From contig WQVM01000007.1 of assembly GCA_009783985.1 (NCBI GenBank), positions 1 to 37,568 of the forward strand: a stretch of DNA of 37,568 nt, given 5' to 3'. Within the stretch, counting starts at the first letter, position 1. Every line of letters begins with the position of its first letter. The stretch is from Bacillota bacterium (GTDB lineage Bacteria; Bacillota; Clostridia; Christensenellales; Pumilibacteraceae). The notes below the pieces were generated by a model. That model was not told the DNA's origin. It saw only the letters and a list, made by a program, of their open reading frames with translations, and made no database searches. Made by a program: the position numbers and the translations under genes. Below are positions 14,324-21,540 of this stretch, piece after piece.

Positions 14324-15793
14324 ATGCCAAAAAAAATTACAAGTATAATATTTGTTTTGCCGCTCTTATTAAGTATATTTTTGGGAGTGGCTTTTAGCAA
14401 TGTTAAAACAGCACAAGCAGATTACAGTGGACAAGATATGGCATATGTACATATGTGTGAGTGTAGGGGGCAAGAACTTTCGGTTTTGTTTGGCACAGAT
14501 TCTGAAGCCCTATTGGGAGTGTTCTGTTCGTGGGATTGCGGAGCCTGCCCTGAGCTTGCCGAATGGGTCGCTACGCTCCTCGCAATGACAGGAACAGACA
14601 ACCTAGGCATACTTCTCGCCCAAGATAACTTATCCTTAGCTATTCCATATTCCATATTCCATATTCAATCCACTTCCACCTCTTCCGACAACAGCGACTT
14701 AGAACGACAGCTCGAAACAGAGATTAACGATATGCTTGTAGGGATTGACCTTAGCGAATTAGAGAATTATCTCAATCAACTGGAGGCGGCGCAGAGGGAG
14801 TTATTTGATAATCAGAGTTTTGGTGCTATGGTCAGGCGGATTCTAAACGGTGATAACAGCGTTGATTATGATAGCTTTATTTCGTTTGTTATAGGTTTGA
14901 TTTTCGGGCAAATTGGCATTTATGTTCCGCTTGCGATTTCTATTGTTGCCATTGCTTTGACTATGAGTATATTGTCATCAATCAAAGGCAAATTTGCGTC
15001 TAAATCGGTCGAGAATGTGGCCCACTTTGCATCACTCTCGATAGTGATAATCTTGGTCACGACCAATGTGGTTATACTGATGGGGCGAACGGTGCGGATT
15101 ATTAACGGGTTGCAGACGCAGATGAATATCGTCTTTCCGATTTTGCTGACGCTTATGACAACGGTCGGGGCGACTAATTCGGTGGCGGTTTATCAGCCAT
15201 CCGTGTTAATTTTAAGCAGTTGGATAATCAATCTTATTACAATAGCCGTACTGCCGACTTTTATTTTTAGCTTTGTATTTGCGGCGGTGGGAAGTTTGAG
15301 CAAAGACCACCCTTTAGGCAAATTATCTGACTTTTTTGCGAGCGTATGCAAATGGATACTTGGGGTTGTTTTCTTTTTGTTCTTAGCCTTTTTGAGTGTG
15401 CAAGGGGTAACGGCTGGGATATATGACGGCGTATCTATAAGGACGGCAAGGTTTGCTATAAGCCGCTATGTGCCTATAATCGGCGGCTACCTGTCAGAGG
15501 GGTTTAACTTAATGCTTGCGGGCGGTGTACTAATCAAAAATGCCGTCGGTCTAGGTGCGGTAATCTTGCTTATAGTATCCATACTACCCACACTAATCAA
15601 CATAATCGTATTTTCGCTAGCCCTAAAACTTACCGCCGCCTTATGCGAACCCCTAGGTGACAGCCGTATACCTAAATACCTCAACAGCGTATCAAAACAT
15701 GTTACCATACTTGCGGCAATATTACTCGGTGTGGCATTCTTGTACTTTATTTTTTTGATGTTGATTATCTTTACAGGCAATATGATATTATAG
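14324..15793 (+). CDS. spoIIIAE: Stage III sporulation protein AE with repeat-derived N-terminal insert
   Basis: 489 residues from ATG 14324. The frame is open back to 14240, but that part is a G-family repeat. A signal peptide (LPLLLSIFLGVAFSN...AQA, about residues 1-32) is followed by an unusual stretch (33-120). The recognisable SpoIIIAE begins at DLSELENYLNQLEAAQ. Eight or so membrane helices follow, with family landmarks such as FPILLTLMTTVGATNSVAVY, LSDFFASVCKWILGVVFFLF and SVQGVTAGIYDGVSIRTARF. It is a polytopic subunit of the feeding channel. Residues 66-91 are encoded by an F-family repeat fragment and 107-115 by ATTCCAT heptamers. The usual AF, AG and AH genes do not follow. Confidence 0.93.
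   Translation: MPKKITSIIFVLPLLLSIFLGVAFSNVKTAQADYSGQDMAYVHMCECRGQELSVLFGTDSEALLGVFCSWDCGACPELAEWVATLLAMTGTDNLGILLAQDNLSLAIPYSIFHIQSTSTSSDNSDLERQLETEINDMLVGIDLSELENYLNQLEAAQRELFDNQSFGAMVRRILNGDNSVDYDSFISFVIGLIFGQIGIYVPLAISIVAIALTMSILSSIKGKFASKSVENVAHFASLSIVIILVTTNVVILMGRTVRIINGLQTQMNIVFPILLTLMTTVGATNSVAVYQPSVLILSSWIINLITIAVLPTFIFSFVFAAVGSLSKDHPLGKLSDFFASVCKWILGVVFFLFLAFLSVQGVTAGIYDGVSIRTARFAISRYVPIIGGYLSEGFNLMLAGGVLIKNAVGLGAVILLIVSILPTLINIIVFSLALKLTAALCEPLGDSRIPKYLNSVSKHVTILAAILLGVAFLYFIFLMLIIFTGNMIL
14459..14669 (+). repeat. Repeat fragments inside the spoIIIAE coding sequence
   Basis: Within the gene, GAGTGTAGGGGGCAAG (14459-14474) resembles a G-family arm. 14519-14591 matches one arm of the F palindrome (GTGTTCTGTTCGTGGGATTG ... 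GCTCCTCGCAATGACA) with CCTGAGCTTGCCGAATGGG nested in it. 14642-14669 is ATTCCAT in tandem three times plus ATTCAAT. All keep the frame open. Confidence 0.75.
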
Positions 15794-15865
15794 AGGGTAC
15801 TGTTCTTGGCATCCCAAACAACAATGGTCCTTATTTGCTGCGCACAAAAAACATTGCAAAAACAA

Positions 15866-15894
15866 TTGACAATGCATAGTATATATGATATAAT
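15866..15894 (+). promoter_or_regulatory. Promoter of the 16029 lipoprotein
   Basis: TTGACA at 15866-15871, 17-bp spacer, TATAAT at 15889-15894: a consensus sigma-A-type promoter. The 5' leader is about 128 nt. The 72 bp between the spoIIIAE stop and the promoter show nothing recognisable. Confidence 0.88.
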
Positions 15895-15938
15895 TAGTAC
15901 ATAACTTAATAAAATTATGTCGCTGTAAAAGAGTGGCT

Positions 15939-16024
15939 AAAAGAGGGTGCCCTCTTTTATTTATGTAATAGCTTACATAAATAAACATATTGATTAAGTC
16001 AAAATTATAAAACAAAGGAGTAAA
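15939..16024 (+). promoter_or_regulatory. Two-hairpin lipoprotein leader, copy 1
   Basis: Hairpin 1 is AAAAGAGGGTGCCCTCTTTT (15939-15958). Hairpin 2 is ATTTATGTA/TACATAAAT with a 6-nt loop (15959-15982). Then come ATATTGATTA (15987-15996) and AAAGGAG. The order and spacing match the leaders at 17782-17911 and 23054-23127. Confidence 0.7.
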
Positions 16025-16028
16025 TCAA

Positions 16029-16439
16029 ATGAAAAAGAAACTAATGTCCATAGCCATTGTATTGGGATTAATATTATCTGCGGGTGCATTCGTAGTCGCT
16101 TGTGGTGGTGGCAACAATGTAACCTTGGCTGATCTAGAGGGCGAGTGGAGGCTTGAGCGTTTTCACATTAGTGGTACAACAACGCCAACATGGCTGTCAT
16201 CAATTACTTTTGATAATGAGGGCAACTTTACAGGTGTTCTTACTATCGGTGGCGGAGAGGTCACTGGAACAGCGACACTTGATGGCAGAAGAATCCGCTT
16301 TAATAGCAATCTTCCGGAAAAAAATGCGTGGTTTTCTACTTACGACTATAGAGTCCGCTTTGTAGGCAACAATATGCAGTGGGACTGGCATTCGCTCGGA
16401 AGCCGTCAAAATACAGCATTTGTTTGGAACAGAGTATAA
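16029..16439 (+). CDS. Small lipoprotein with lipocalin-like domain
   Basis: 136 residues. A type II signal peptide (KKKLMSIAIVLGLILSAGAF) is followed by VVAC, with the Cys at about residue 25 as the lipidation site, and then GGGNN as a linker. The mature part (LEGEWRLERFHISGTTTPTW, ITFDNEGNFTGVLTIGGGEV, TGTATLDGRRIRF) is a run of beta strands starting with a GEW motif, as in lipocalin-like stress or surface proteins of Clostridia and Bacteroidetes. Ligand is unknown. Shine-Dalgarno AAAGGAG lies 8-10 bp before the ATG. It has its own promoter, a structured leader and a terminator at 16458-16495, so it is monocistronic. Confidence 0.8.
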   Translation: MKKKLMSIAIVLGLILSAGAFVVACGGGNNVTLADLEGEWRLERFHISGTTTPTWLSSITFDNEGNFTGVLTIGGGEVTGTATLDGRRIRFNSNLPEKNAWFSTYDYRVRFVGNNMQWDWHSLGSRQNTAFVWNRV

Positions 16440-16457
16440 TAAAAACACCTAAACAAA

Positions 16458-16495
16458 AACAACTTCCCTTACTTTTTTGGGGAGGTTGTTTTTTT
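16458..16495 (+). terminator. Terminator of the 16029 lipoprotein
   Basis: AACAACTTCCC pairs with GGGAGGTTGTT and is followed by T. The 11-bp stem includes one G-T pair. Confidence 0.88.
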
Positions 16496-16502
16496 GTGAT
16501 AC

Positions 16503-16700
16503 AGTAAGCCACCGGTGAGCTGGTGGTTCTAAAAAGCTTTAGTTATGCGTTTTGAAAAAAAGCTTCTCCTTTGGTGGAATGTAGTAGATAGCAAAACCAC
16601 ACACCATGTAGTATTTGCGCCGAAGTATAGACGGCAAATAATATACGGAAGGTAAAAAATGAGATAGGCTTGATTCTGACGCTGATGGCTGTGTTTCGAA
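16503..16700 (+). mobile_element. Degenerate IS200/IS605-type element
   Basis: A subterminal-type hairpin AGCCACCGGTGAGCTGGTGG (16507-16526) precedes a relic of the small Y1 transposase. ATG 16545 reads MRFEKKLLLWWNVVDSKTTH then HVVFAPKYRRQIIYGR, the conserved N-terminal block of TnpA with its HVVF.PKYRR pattern, and stops at 16653-16655. KNEIGLILTLMAV continues after a frame slip. The HUH motif and catalytic Tyr region are gone. It is too short and broken to move, and it abuts the 3' end of the M23 gene. Confidence 0.75.
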
Positions 16701-16702
16701 TA

Positions 16703-17668
16703 CTATAAACCGACAGCCACCCGATTTTTTTCAAGTAGTCTAGTAATAGCATATATATCAATCCAAATTTCTTTAGAGCCTTTTTCTTGGGAGGGGTGGA
16801 ATATTAGTTGTAATCCTAGGTGGAGGTGGGGTTTGGCGTTTGGCATATTTTTGTTTTCTTTATTTGAGTAGCCGCTAACTCCGAGATAGCCGATATGTTG
16901 ACCTGCGGTGACTTCTGAGCCTAATTCTAGACCTTGTGCAAAGGGAGAATCTTTGCGGAGGTGGGCATAATAGTAGTAGCGCTTGTTGTCGTGAGAGCGT
17001 ATTCCTACCCGCCAACCGCCGTAGCGATTCCAACCGATTTCGGTGATTATACCGTCCTCAATAGCCATTATGGGTGTGCCTACAGAGCCAAATAAGTCGT
17101 GCCCCAAATGACGGCGTTTGTAGCCGTATGACCTAGCAACTCCAAAGTCATTAGAGTGATTGTAGTAGCGACCTTTGGCGATAGGGTGGGAGGCAATAAG
17201 TCCGTATTTGCCCTCGGCGGTAGTTCCCAAAAACTCTGCAAAGATGGTTTGATAAACCTCCAAGTGATACTTGTAATATTTGTTGCCACTCATTATCTCG
17301 TCCAAATTTTCGCCTGCTTTGAGGCGGGTGGCTATCTTGTCAAGCTCTTTGACATCTCGTTTTGAGCTAAAAAAATTGCCGTTTTTGACCGATATATAAG
17401 CCAAAAGTTCGGGCATTTTGAGATGAACATCCTTGCCGTATGTGCTTACATCGTACTGATACGCTTTGGCAAGGACAGCATAAGAGACATTAAAATCAAC
17501 CCACTTTATATGGTTGGTTTCGGGCAAGGATTTTGGCGGCTCGGTGTGAGGTGCAGGGGAGTGACAGTAAGAAGCCTCTACAAAAGGAGCCTCAGGAAAA
17601 AGCGGCTTAGAGGTACAACCCCCAAACAAAAGAATAACTAACAACCCAATCAGCACAAAAAGTTTCAT
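16703..17668 (-). CDS. M23-family (LytM-type) metallopeptidase lipoprotein
   Basis: 321 residues from ATG 17668. An upstream ATG at 17728 is in frame, but the later one starts a clean lipoprotein signal (KLFVLIGLLVILLFGGC, Cys 18). A proline-rich spacer and a helical region precede the C-terminal M23 zinc endopeptidase domain. Zinc ligands are H187 and D191 in RRHLGHDLFG and the second His of HLHLG (281-285). A GWNRYGGWRVGIRSHDNKRY core is typical of Clostridia M23 proteins. All ligands are present, so it should cut peptidoglycan peptides at the cell surface. It stands alone on the minus strand between two lipoprotein genes; an IS200 relic touches its end. Confidence 0.88.
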   Translation of the reverse strand: MKLFVLIGLLVILLFGGCTSKPLFPEAPFVEASYCHSPAPHTEPPKSLPETNHIKWVDFNVSYAVLAKAYQYDVSTYGKDVHLKMPELLAYISVKNGNFFSSKRDVKELDKIATRLKAGENLDEIMSGNKYYKYHLEVYQTIFAEFLGTTAEGKYGLIASHPIAKGRYYNHSNDFGVARSYGYKRRHLGHDLFGSVGTPIMAIEDGIITEIGWNRYGGWRVGIRSHDNKRYYYYAHLRKDSPFAQGLELGSEVTAGQHIGYLGVSGYSNKENKNMPNAKPHLHLGLQLIFHPSQEKGSKEIWIDIYAITRLLEKNRVAVGL

Positions 17669-17713
17669 TTGTGTAGTATGAGTAAAATATACAAAAAAAT
17701 TCATTAAAAATGC

Positions 17714-17743
17714 TTGACAGTAGTACAAAATATATGATATAGT
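17714..17743 (+). promoter_or_regulatory. Promoter of the 17923 lipoprotein
   Basis: TTGACA at 17714-17719, 18-bp spacer, TATAGT at 17738-17743. The leader is about 173 nt. It diverges from the M23 gene, whose start is 46 bp away. Confidence 0.82.
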
Positions 17744-17781
17744 ATATACATAAGGGAAAACTCTTTTTTCAGAAAATCGTC

Positions 17782-17911
17782 TAAAAGGGGTACCCCTTTT
17801 ACTTTATTTAGTAAGGATAATCACTAAATAAAGTAAAAGGGGTACCCCTTTTACTTTATTTAGTAAGGATAATCACTAAATAAAGTAAAAGTATTGATGA
17901 TTATCAAAAAA
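17782..17911 (+). promoter_or_regulatory. Two-hairpin lipoprotein leader, copy 2, with a 52-bp tandem duplication
   Basis: Hairpin 1 AAAAGGGGTACCCCTTTT (17783-17800) is followed by hairpin 2 ACTTTATTTAGT/ACTAAATAAAGT with a 10-nt loop. The whole unit is repeated perfectly with a period of 52 bp (17782-17833 and 17834-17885). Then GTATTGATGA (17891-17900) and AAAGGAG follow. Confidence 0.8.
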
Positions 17912-17922
17912 AGGAGAAAAAA

Positions 17923-18585
17923 ATGAAAAAGAAAATTATAACCCTATTAGTCATTTTGATAATGGCTATGGCAACTGTTGCTTTTGTCGCTTGCGATGAC
18001 ACTGCTGGCGGCGGTGGCGGCGGCGGTGAAACACCAAGACTTGGAACCCCCACCAATGTGACATTTAGTGTCGCTACGGGAGGAAGACACTATATCAATT
18101 GGACACCTGCCACACCAGCACCGCCAACAATTGAAGTGCTTGGAATTGATTTTAGAATTTATGCTGACGGCGAATTCGTGACTCAAACAACTGCAAGCAG
18201 ATACAATATTGGTAGCACAGTTTTTGCTGGCACAGATCCAGTTGAATTTACAATTGTAGCAAATCCTCGAATTACTACACATTTTCAAAGTTCATTACCT
18301 AGTGCACCGGCGACATTGACAAGAACACCACTTGCAGCACCTACTGGCATTAGAACATTGACAACAAATCTAACATGGACTAATCCGTCAACTCCAGCAC
18401 TTGGCAATTGGCCGACACGAATCTATGCCGATGGTGAGTTTGTATTAGAGCACACGGGTTCGATATTTCCAATTGCCTCATTAGGCTTGCCAGCAGGAAC
18501 CCATTCAATTACAGTTGCTTTGGCAGCGAGAGGTCCTCATCTACAAAGTCCGCAAAGTATTGCATATAATCTTACTATTGCTTAA
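17923..18585 (+). CDS. Lipoprotein with two fibronectin-like repeats
   Basis: 220 residues. The type II signal KKKIITLLVILIMAMATVAF runs into VACDD (lipid Cys about 27), followed by a flexible Gly-rich linker (GGGGGGG). Two similar beta-sandwich-like modules of about 90 residues follow, each with ITW/INWT-type strands and a shared IYADGEFV motif (about residues 80 and 167). The pattern resembles fibronectin type III or Ig-like modules. It is probably exposed at the cell surface; its binding partner is unknown. A strong AAGGAG precedes the ATG. It is monocistronic, with a terminator at 18610-18646. Confidence 0.78.
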   Translation: MKKKIITLLVILIMAMATVAFVACDDTAGGGGGGGETPRLGTPTNVTFSVATGGRHYINWTPATPAPPTIEVLGIDFRIYADGEFVTQTTASRYNIGSTVFAGTDPVEFTIVANPRITTHFQSSLPSAPATLTRTPLAAPTGIRTLTTNLTWTNPSTPALGNWPTRIYADGEFVLEHTGSIFPIASLGLPAGTHSITVALAARGPHLQSPQSIAYNLTIA

Positions 18586-18609
18586 AAGCATAATTTGAAT
18601 ATAATCACA

Positions 18610-18646
18610 AAAAAAGAGATTTGACTTATGTCAGACCTCTTTTTTT
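18610..18646 (+). terminator. Terminator of the 17923 lipoprotein
   Basis: An AAAAAGAG.TTTGAC stem pairs with GTCAGACCTCTTTTT, TTAT loop, followed by T. Confidence 0.8.
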
Positions 18647-18700
18647 GTAGCCATTTCAAAAATCTAATCCTTGTATTGTTTCTTAAAAGAAATAATTAGT

Positions 18701-18813
18701 CACCTAGTGTGTAGGCTGTCGCCCTTGACCGCCCGAACATCCTTATCCATATAGTTTAATAAGGATAATTATTATTCGGGCGGTCGAGGGCGACAGCCCC
18801 TACAACTAGGTGA
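18701..18813. repeat. G-family palindrome, complete
   Basis: GTCACCTAGT at one end and ACTAGGTGAC at the other. Inside, the arms TAGGCTGTCGCCCTTGACCG and CGGTCGAGGGCGACAGCCCC face each other around AATAAGGATAATTATTATTC. It is the cleanest full palindrome of the family and separates convergent transcripts. Confidence 0.9.
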
Positions 18814-18885
18814 CTATATTGCAGATGATTTTCAGTCTTAGCAGGTAGCCCCACAAAAATTGTTGGAATAAGTGGTAAAAAACTA

Positions 18886-20691
18886 TTACTTGCTAGTTTC
18901 GCTTTTCTCAAAGTCGTCTAGTTCTTTGAGCCATACTTCGCCGCTGAAGTCGGTTTTGATTTGTAGGTTGGTTAGGTCGTGGGGGGTGATTTGTATGCCG
19001 TCGCAGCCGAAGAGTCGTTTGAATTGTTGGGAGAAAAATCGGGTTAGGAATTTTCGCATTGTGGCTAGTATGACCTTGCGGTCGTATTCGGGATATGCGG
19101 TGTAACATAGGTTGATAGTATCCGCTACACCATGTTGCTTGCAAATCATATAGTAGAGGAAAAAGTCGTGTAACTCGTAAGGTCCGATTTCTTTTTCGGT
19201 GTCTTGATTTTGCTTTAGTTCGGGAGATATGGGTGTGGCTAAGATGTCGGTCATTACGGCGGATATTTTTTTGTCAGTTGTCGGCTTAGTAGCGTAGTGC
19301 CTAAGATACGCACGGATAAAAGTTTTTGACAAAGAGGAGTTAGGGTTATATTGTGCTAGTTGGTCACCGCCGTAGGTACTCCAACCCAAAGCAATCTCAG
19401 ACAAATCCCCCGTGCCCAGCACCAACGCTCCGTGCATATTGGCGAGGTCGAGTATGATTTTGGTGCGTTCACGGGCTTGAGTGTTTTCGTACGCTATATC
19501 CGCCTTGCCGTTGTGACCTATGGCTTTGAGGTGCGTAGTAACAGCATTGGTAATAGGTATGTCTAAACCGGTGACACCGTAGAGTTTGATTAGCTTGTCA
19601 GCGTTGTTAGCGGTACGACTGGATGAGGCAAGCCCGCCCATTGTTACACAAATAATATTTTTTGGCGAGAGCTTATATTTTTTTGCCATATGGGCGCAAA
19701 GACAAAGAGTCATTGCCGAGTCAAGTCCGCCTGATAAGCCAAAAATAACTTTGGTGACATTGATATGCTCCATACGACCCTTGATGCCACGGACGAGTAT
19801 GTCCATAGCCTCATCAAAGTGGGCAGGGTTAGTTGGCACATAGGGTAGGCGAGTAGTAGTGGTTAGTGGATAGTGGATAGTGGATAGTTGGGGGTTGAGG
19901 GGAGGTGAGTTGCTAGCGGTAAGTTGTAAGTTACTTACTGTAATTGGTAGGTCATCGCCTGTTGATGCGGATATGATATGTCCGTTTTGAGCAAAAATCT
20001 TATCGCCGCTGTATACGGTATTGCTCACGCTCATTCCCGCTCCGCCGCTAACATACGCATAAGTGCAGCCTAATTCTTGTGACATATGAGCAATTTTTGA
20101 TTGACGATTATCAAAAGAACCTATCAGAGCTTGTGATGCCCCTAGATTGATAATAAGGTTAGTGCCATTTTGGACGAGCTTAAGAGAGTGGGGTGTAGGG
20201 CTATCAAAATCTTCTCCAAAAACAACCCCTAAACGGGTCTTGTCTATGTCAACAATTGGATAGTCAGTAATAGGGACAAGTGTATCGCCTATAACAATAT
20301 TTGTCTTAGGGAAAGTTTCGCCGTGTTGCTTGTCTATAGTTAGCGCAAGTACTTTACCGTTTTTTATAAATGCCGCCATAGTGCGGATTTGGTTATCACA
20401 GCTGTTATCAATTATCTCTATAGGTAATGACAAAATAACAAGAGCATTATGCTTAGTGTTTTGAGCGGTCAAAGTTTCTAGTGCCAGATGGCAACTTTTT
20501 TGAAAATCACCAAAATGCCCCATATCCTCTGCAAAACCGCCCGAGATACATAACAAAGGCAGAGCGACAATACTTGCGCCTGCTTTAGTAGCGTCTGTTA
20601 TCGCTTTGGATATAGTGTCCGTATTGCTGATTACAGCACCCAAACGCAAATTAGGGGTAGCTAAGGCTATTTTTAATTGACCTGATTTCAT
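18886..20691 (-). CDS. nadE: NAD synthetase with degenerate glutaminase domain
   Basis: 601 residues. The C-terminal half (about 290-600) is the ATP-pyrophosphatase-type synthetase that amidates nicotinate adenine dinucleotide. The P-loop is FGLSGGLDSA (SGGLDS at 320-325), followed by GTGDLSEIALGWSTYGGDQL, and all key blocks are kept. The N-terminal half is a nitrilase-fold glutaminase, but its catalytic residues are lost. The usual FPELC block is LPLLC (Leu 46 for Glu) and the usual ICED block is FGED (Gly 159 for Cys). The enzyme likely uses ammonia. Residues about 264-280 in the linker are encoded by heptamer repeats. Promoter TTGCCA-18-TATAAT on the minus strand (20729-20700) leaves almost no leader. 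Confidence 0.93.
   Translation of the reverse strand: MKSGQLKIALATPNLRLGAVISNTDTISKAITDATKAGASIVALPLLCISGGFAEDMGHFGDFQKSCHLALETLTAQNTKHNALVILSLPIEIIDNSCDNQIRTMAAFIKNGKVLALTIDKQHGETFPKTNIVIGDTLVPITDYPIVDIDKTRLGVVFGEDFDSPTPHSLKLVQNGTNLIINLGASQALIGSFDNRQSKIAHMSQELGCTYAYVSGGAGMSVSNTVYSGDKIFAQNGHIISASTGDDLPITVSNLQLTASNSPPLNPQLSTIHYPLTTTTRLPYVPTNPAHFDEAMDILVRGIKGRMEHINVTKVIFGLSGGLDSAMTLCLCAHMAKKYKLSPKNIICVTMGGLASSSRTANNADKLIKLYGVTGLDIPITNAVTTHLKAIGHNGKADIAYENTQARERTKIILDLANMHGALVLGTGDLSEIALGWSTYGGDQLAQYNPNSSLSKTFIRAYLRHYATKPTTDKKISAVMTDILATPISPELKQNQDTEKEIGPYELHDFFLYYMICKQHGVADTINLCYTAYPEYDRKVILATMRKFLTRFFSQQFKRLFGCDGIQITPHDLTNLQIKTDFSGEVWLKELDDFEKSETSK
19854..19905. repeat. Family C heptamers inside nadE
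   Basis: On the plus strand, GTGGTTA/GTGGATA/GTGGATA/GTGGATA/GTTGGGG/GTTGAGG. The same unit forms the palindrome at 8503-8608. In nadE it encodes NPQLSTIHYPLTTT in the linker between the two domains. Confidence 0.85.
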
Positions 20692-20699
20692 TAGATTTA

Positions 20700-20767
20700 A
20701 TTATACAGTATAGCTTGTGTTTTTGGCAAGCCATTTGCTTGACTAATATTCCAATTTGTTGTAAAAT
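20700..20767. promoter_or_regulatory. Back-to-back promoters of nadE and rplI
   Basis: Minus strand: TTGCCA (20729-20724), 18 bp, TATAAT (20705-20700), 8 nt to the nadE ATG. Plus strand: TTGACT (20739-20744), 17 bp, TAAAAT (20762-20767), 6 nt to the rplI ATG. Only 9 bp separate the two -35 boxes. Neither start has a Shine-Dalgarno. Confidence 0.8.
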
Positions 20768-20773
20768 ATATGT

Positions 20774-21220
20774 ATGAAAGTTATATTTAAGCAAGATGTA
20801 GCAGGGCAAGGTAAAAAAGGCGAGGTCAAGGAAGTTAGTGACGGATATGCGCGTAATTTTTTGTTGCCTAAGGGATTGGTTGAGATAGCGTCAGCAACGG
20901 CGGTTAATAATGCTAAGTTAGCCAAAGAATCTGAGGTACACAAAAAGGCTGTGGCTAAAGCCGAGGCGGAGGCTCTTGCCAACAAACTTAACCAAATCAA
21001 AGTTACAGTAGAAGTCAAGGCAGGCGAAAGCGGTAAGCTGTTCGGTTCACTTAATACTCAAAGCATAGCCGACGCTTTGGCAACACAAGGCACTGTCATT
21101 GATAAGCGGTCAATTGTGCTTGCAGAGCCTATCAAGCAAGCGGGAGTTTATAAAGTAACAGTCAAGCCTTATGCCGAAGTGTCTGCTAAGATAACGGTTG
21201 AAGTAGTCGCTAAGAAATAG
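20774..21220 (+). CDS. rplI: 50S ribosomal protein L9
   Basis: 148 residues, the exact family length. The N-terminal rRNA-binding domain, [20 protein letters not shown] then [15 protein letters not shown], carries the L9 signature. A long connecting helix ([20 protein letters not shown]) joins it to the C-terminal domain with [16 protein letters not shown]. It binds the L1-stalk base of the large subunit. The ATG is 6 nt after the -10 box with no Shine-Dalgarno, so translation is predicted from a leaderless or 1-nt-leader mRNA. In many Firmicutes rplI sits beside dnaB, rpsF or a DHH phosphodiesterase; here it is alone and followed by a terminator. Confidence 0.97.
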   Translation: MKVIFKQDVAGQGKKGEVKEVSDGYARNFLLPKGLVEIASATAVNNAKLAKESEVHKKAVAKAEAEALANKLNQIKVTVEVKAGESGKLFGSLNTQSIADALATQGTVIDKRSIVLAEPIKQAGVYKVTVKPYAEVSAKITVEVVAKK

Positions 21221-21253
21221 TGTTTAGTGAATAGTTGTTGTTAAATATATTTT

Positions 21254-21284
21254 AGACTTGTCGAATATCGGCAGGTCTTTTTTT
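21254..21284 (+). terminator. Terminator of rplI
   Basis: AGACTTGTCG pairs with CGGCAGGTCT (two G-T pairs), 5-nt loop, then seven T. A short family C-like heptamer fragment (TAGTGTT/TAGTGAA/TAGTTGT) lies at 21219-21241, between the stop and this terminator. Confidence 0.9.
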
Positions 21285-21287
21285 AAT

Positions 21288-21377
21288 GTCATTGCGAGGA
21301 GCTTTAGCGACGAAGCAATCCCACGAATAGAACACTTTACATGGGATTGCTTCGTCGCTTTCGCTCCTCGCAATGAC
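21288..21377. repeat. F-family palindrome
   Basis: GTCATTGCGAGGAGCTTTAG to CGCTCCTCGCAATGAC, arms of about 35 bp, near identical to 11284-11373. It begins directly after the T-run of the rplI terminator. Confidence 0.92.
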
Positions 21378-21429
21378 ATTAGCCCTAAGGCTCGCTATAG
21401 CTTAATGGAATTAGGGAGTAATACATAAT

Positions 21430-21540
21430 TAATTAAGCGTTCCTTTTGTGACACTAACAAGCATTGCTCCATAGTATGGTAAGGAATAGGGAGGAGGTCT
21501 CCCTAGTTTTTTCAGTCGATTTGTAGATGGATTGACTGTA
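21430..21540 (+). promoter_or_regulatory. Structured region before murA with internal terminator
   Basis: TTCCTT (21432-21437) can pair with AAGGAA (21481-21486). AGGGAG/CTCCCT (21488-21493, 21499-21504) with AGTTTTTT forms an intrinsic terminator. CAGTC/GACTG (21513-21517, about 21534-21538) forms a third hairpin before the ribosome site. No convincing promoter was found upstream. It could be an attenuator or a small RNA; in this 337-bp gap the remainder is the L9 terminator and the F palindrome. Confidence 0.45.

Noticed and set aside
15788-16015. Minus-strand ORF opposite the lipoprotein leader
   Set aside because: Covers a promoter and structured leader on the other strand and has no homology or ribosome site.
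16703-17668. The M23 lipoprotein as SpoIIQ, partner of the SpoIIIA channel
   Set aside because: Tempting by position near spoIIIA, but it is a lipoprotein with an intact zinc site and matches general Clostridia M23 proteins, so the link is not supported.
17782-17885. The tandem 52-bp unit as a two-repeat CRISPR array
   Set aside because: The repeats abut without variable spacers, and no cas genes are present.
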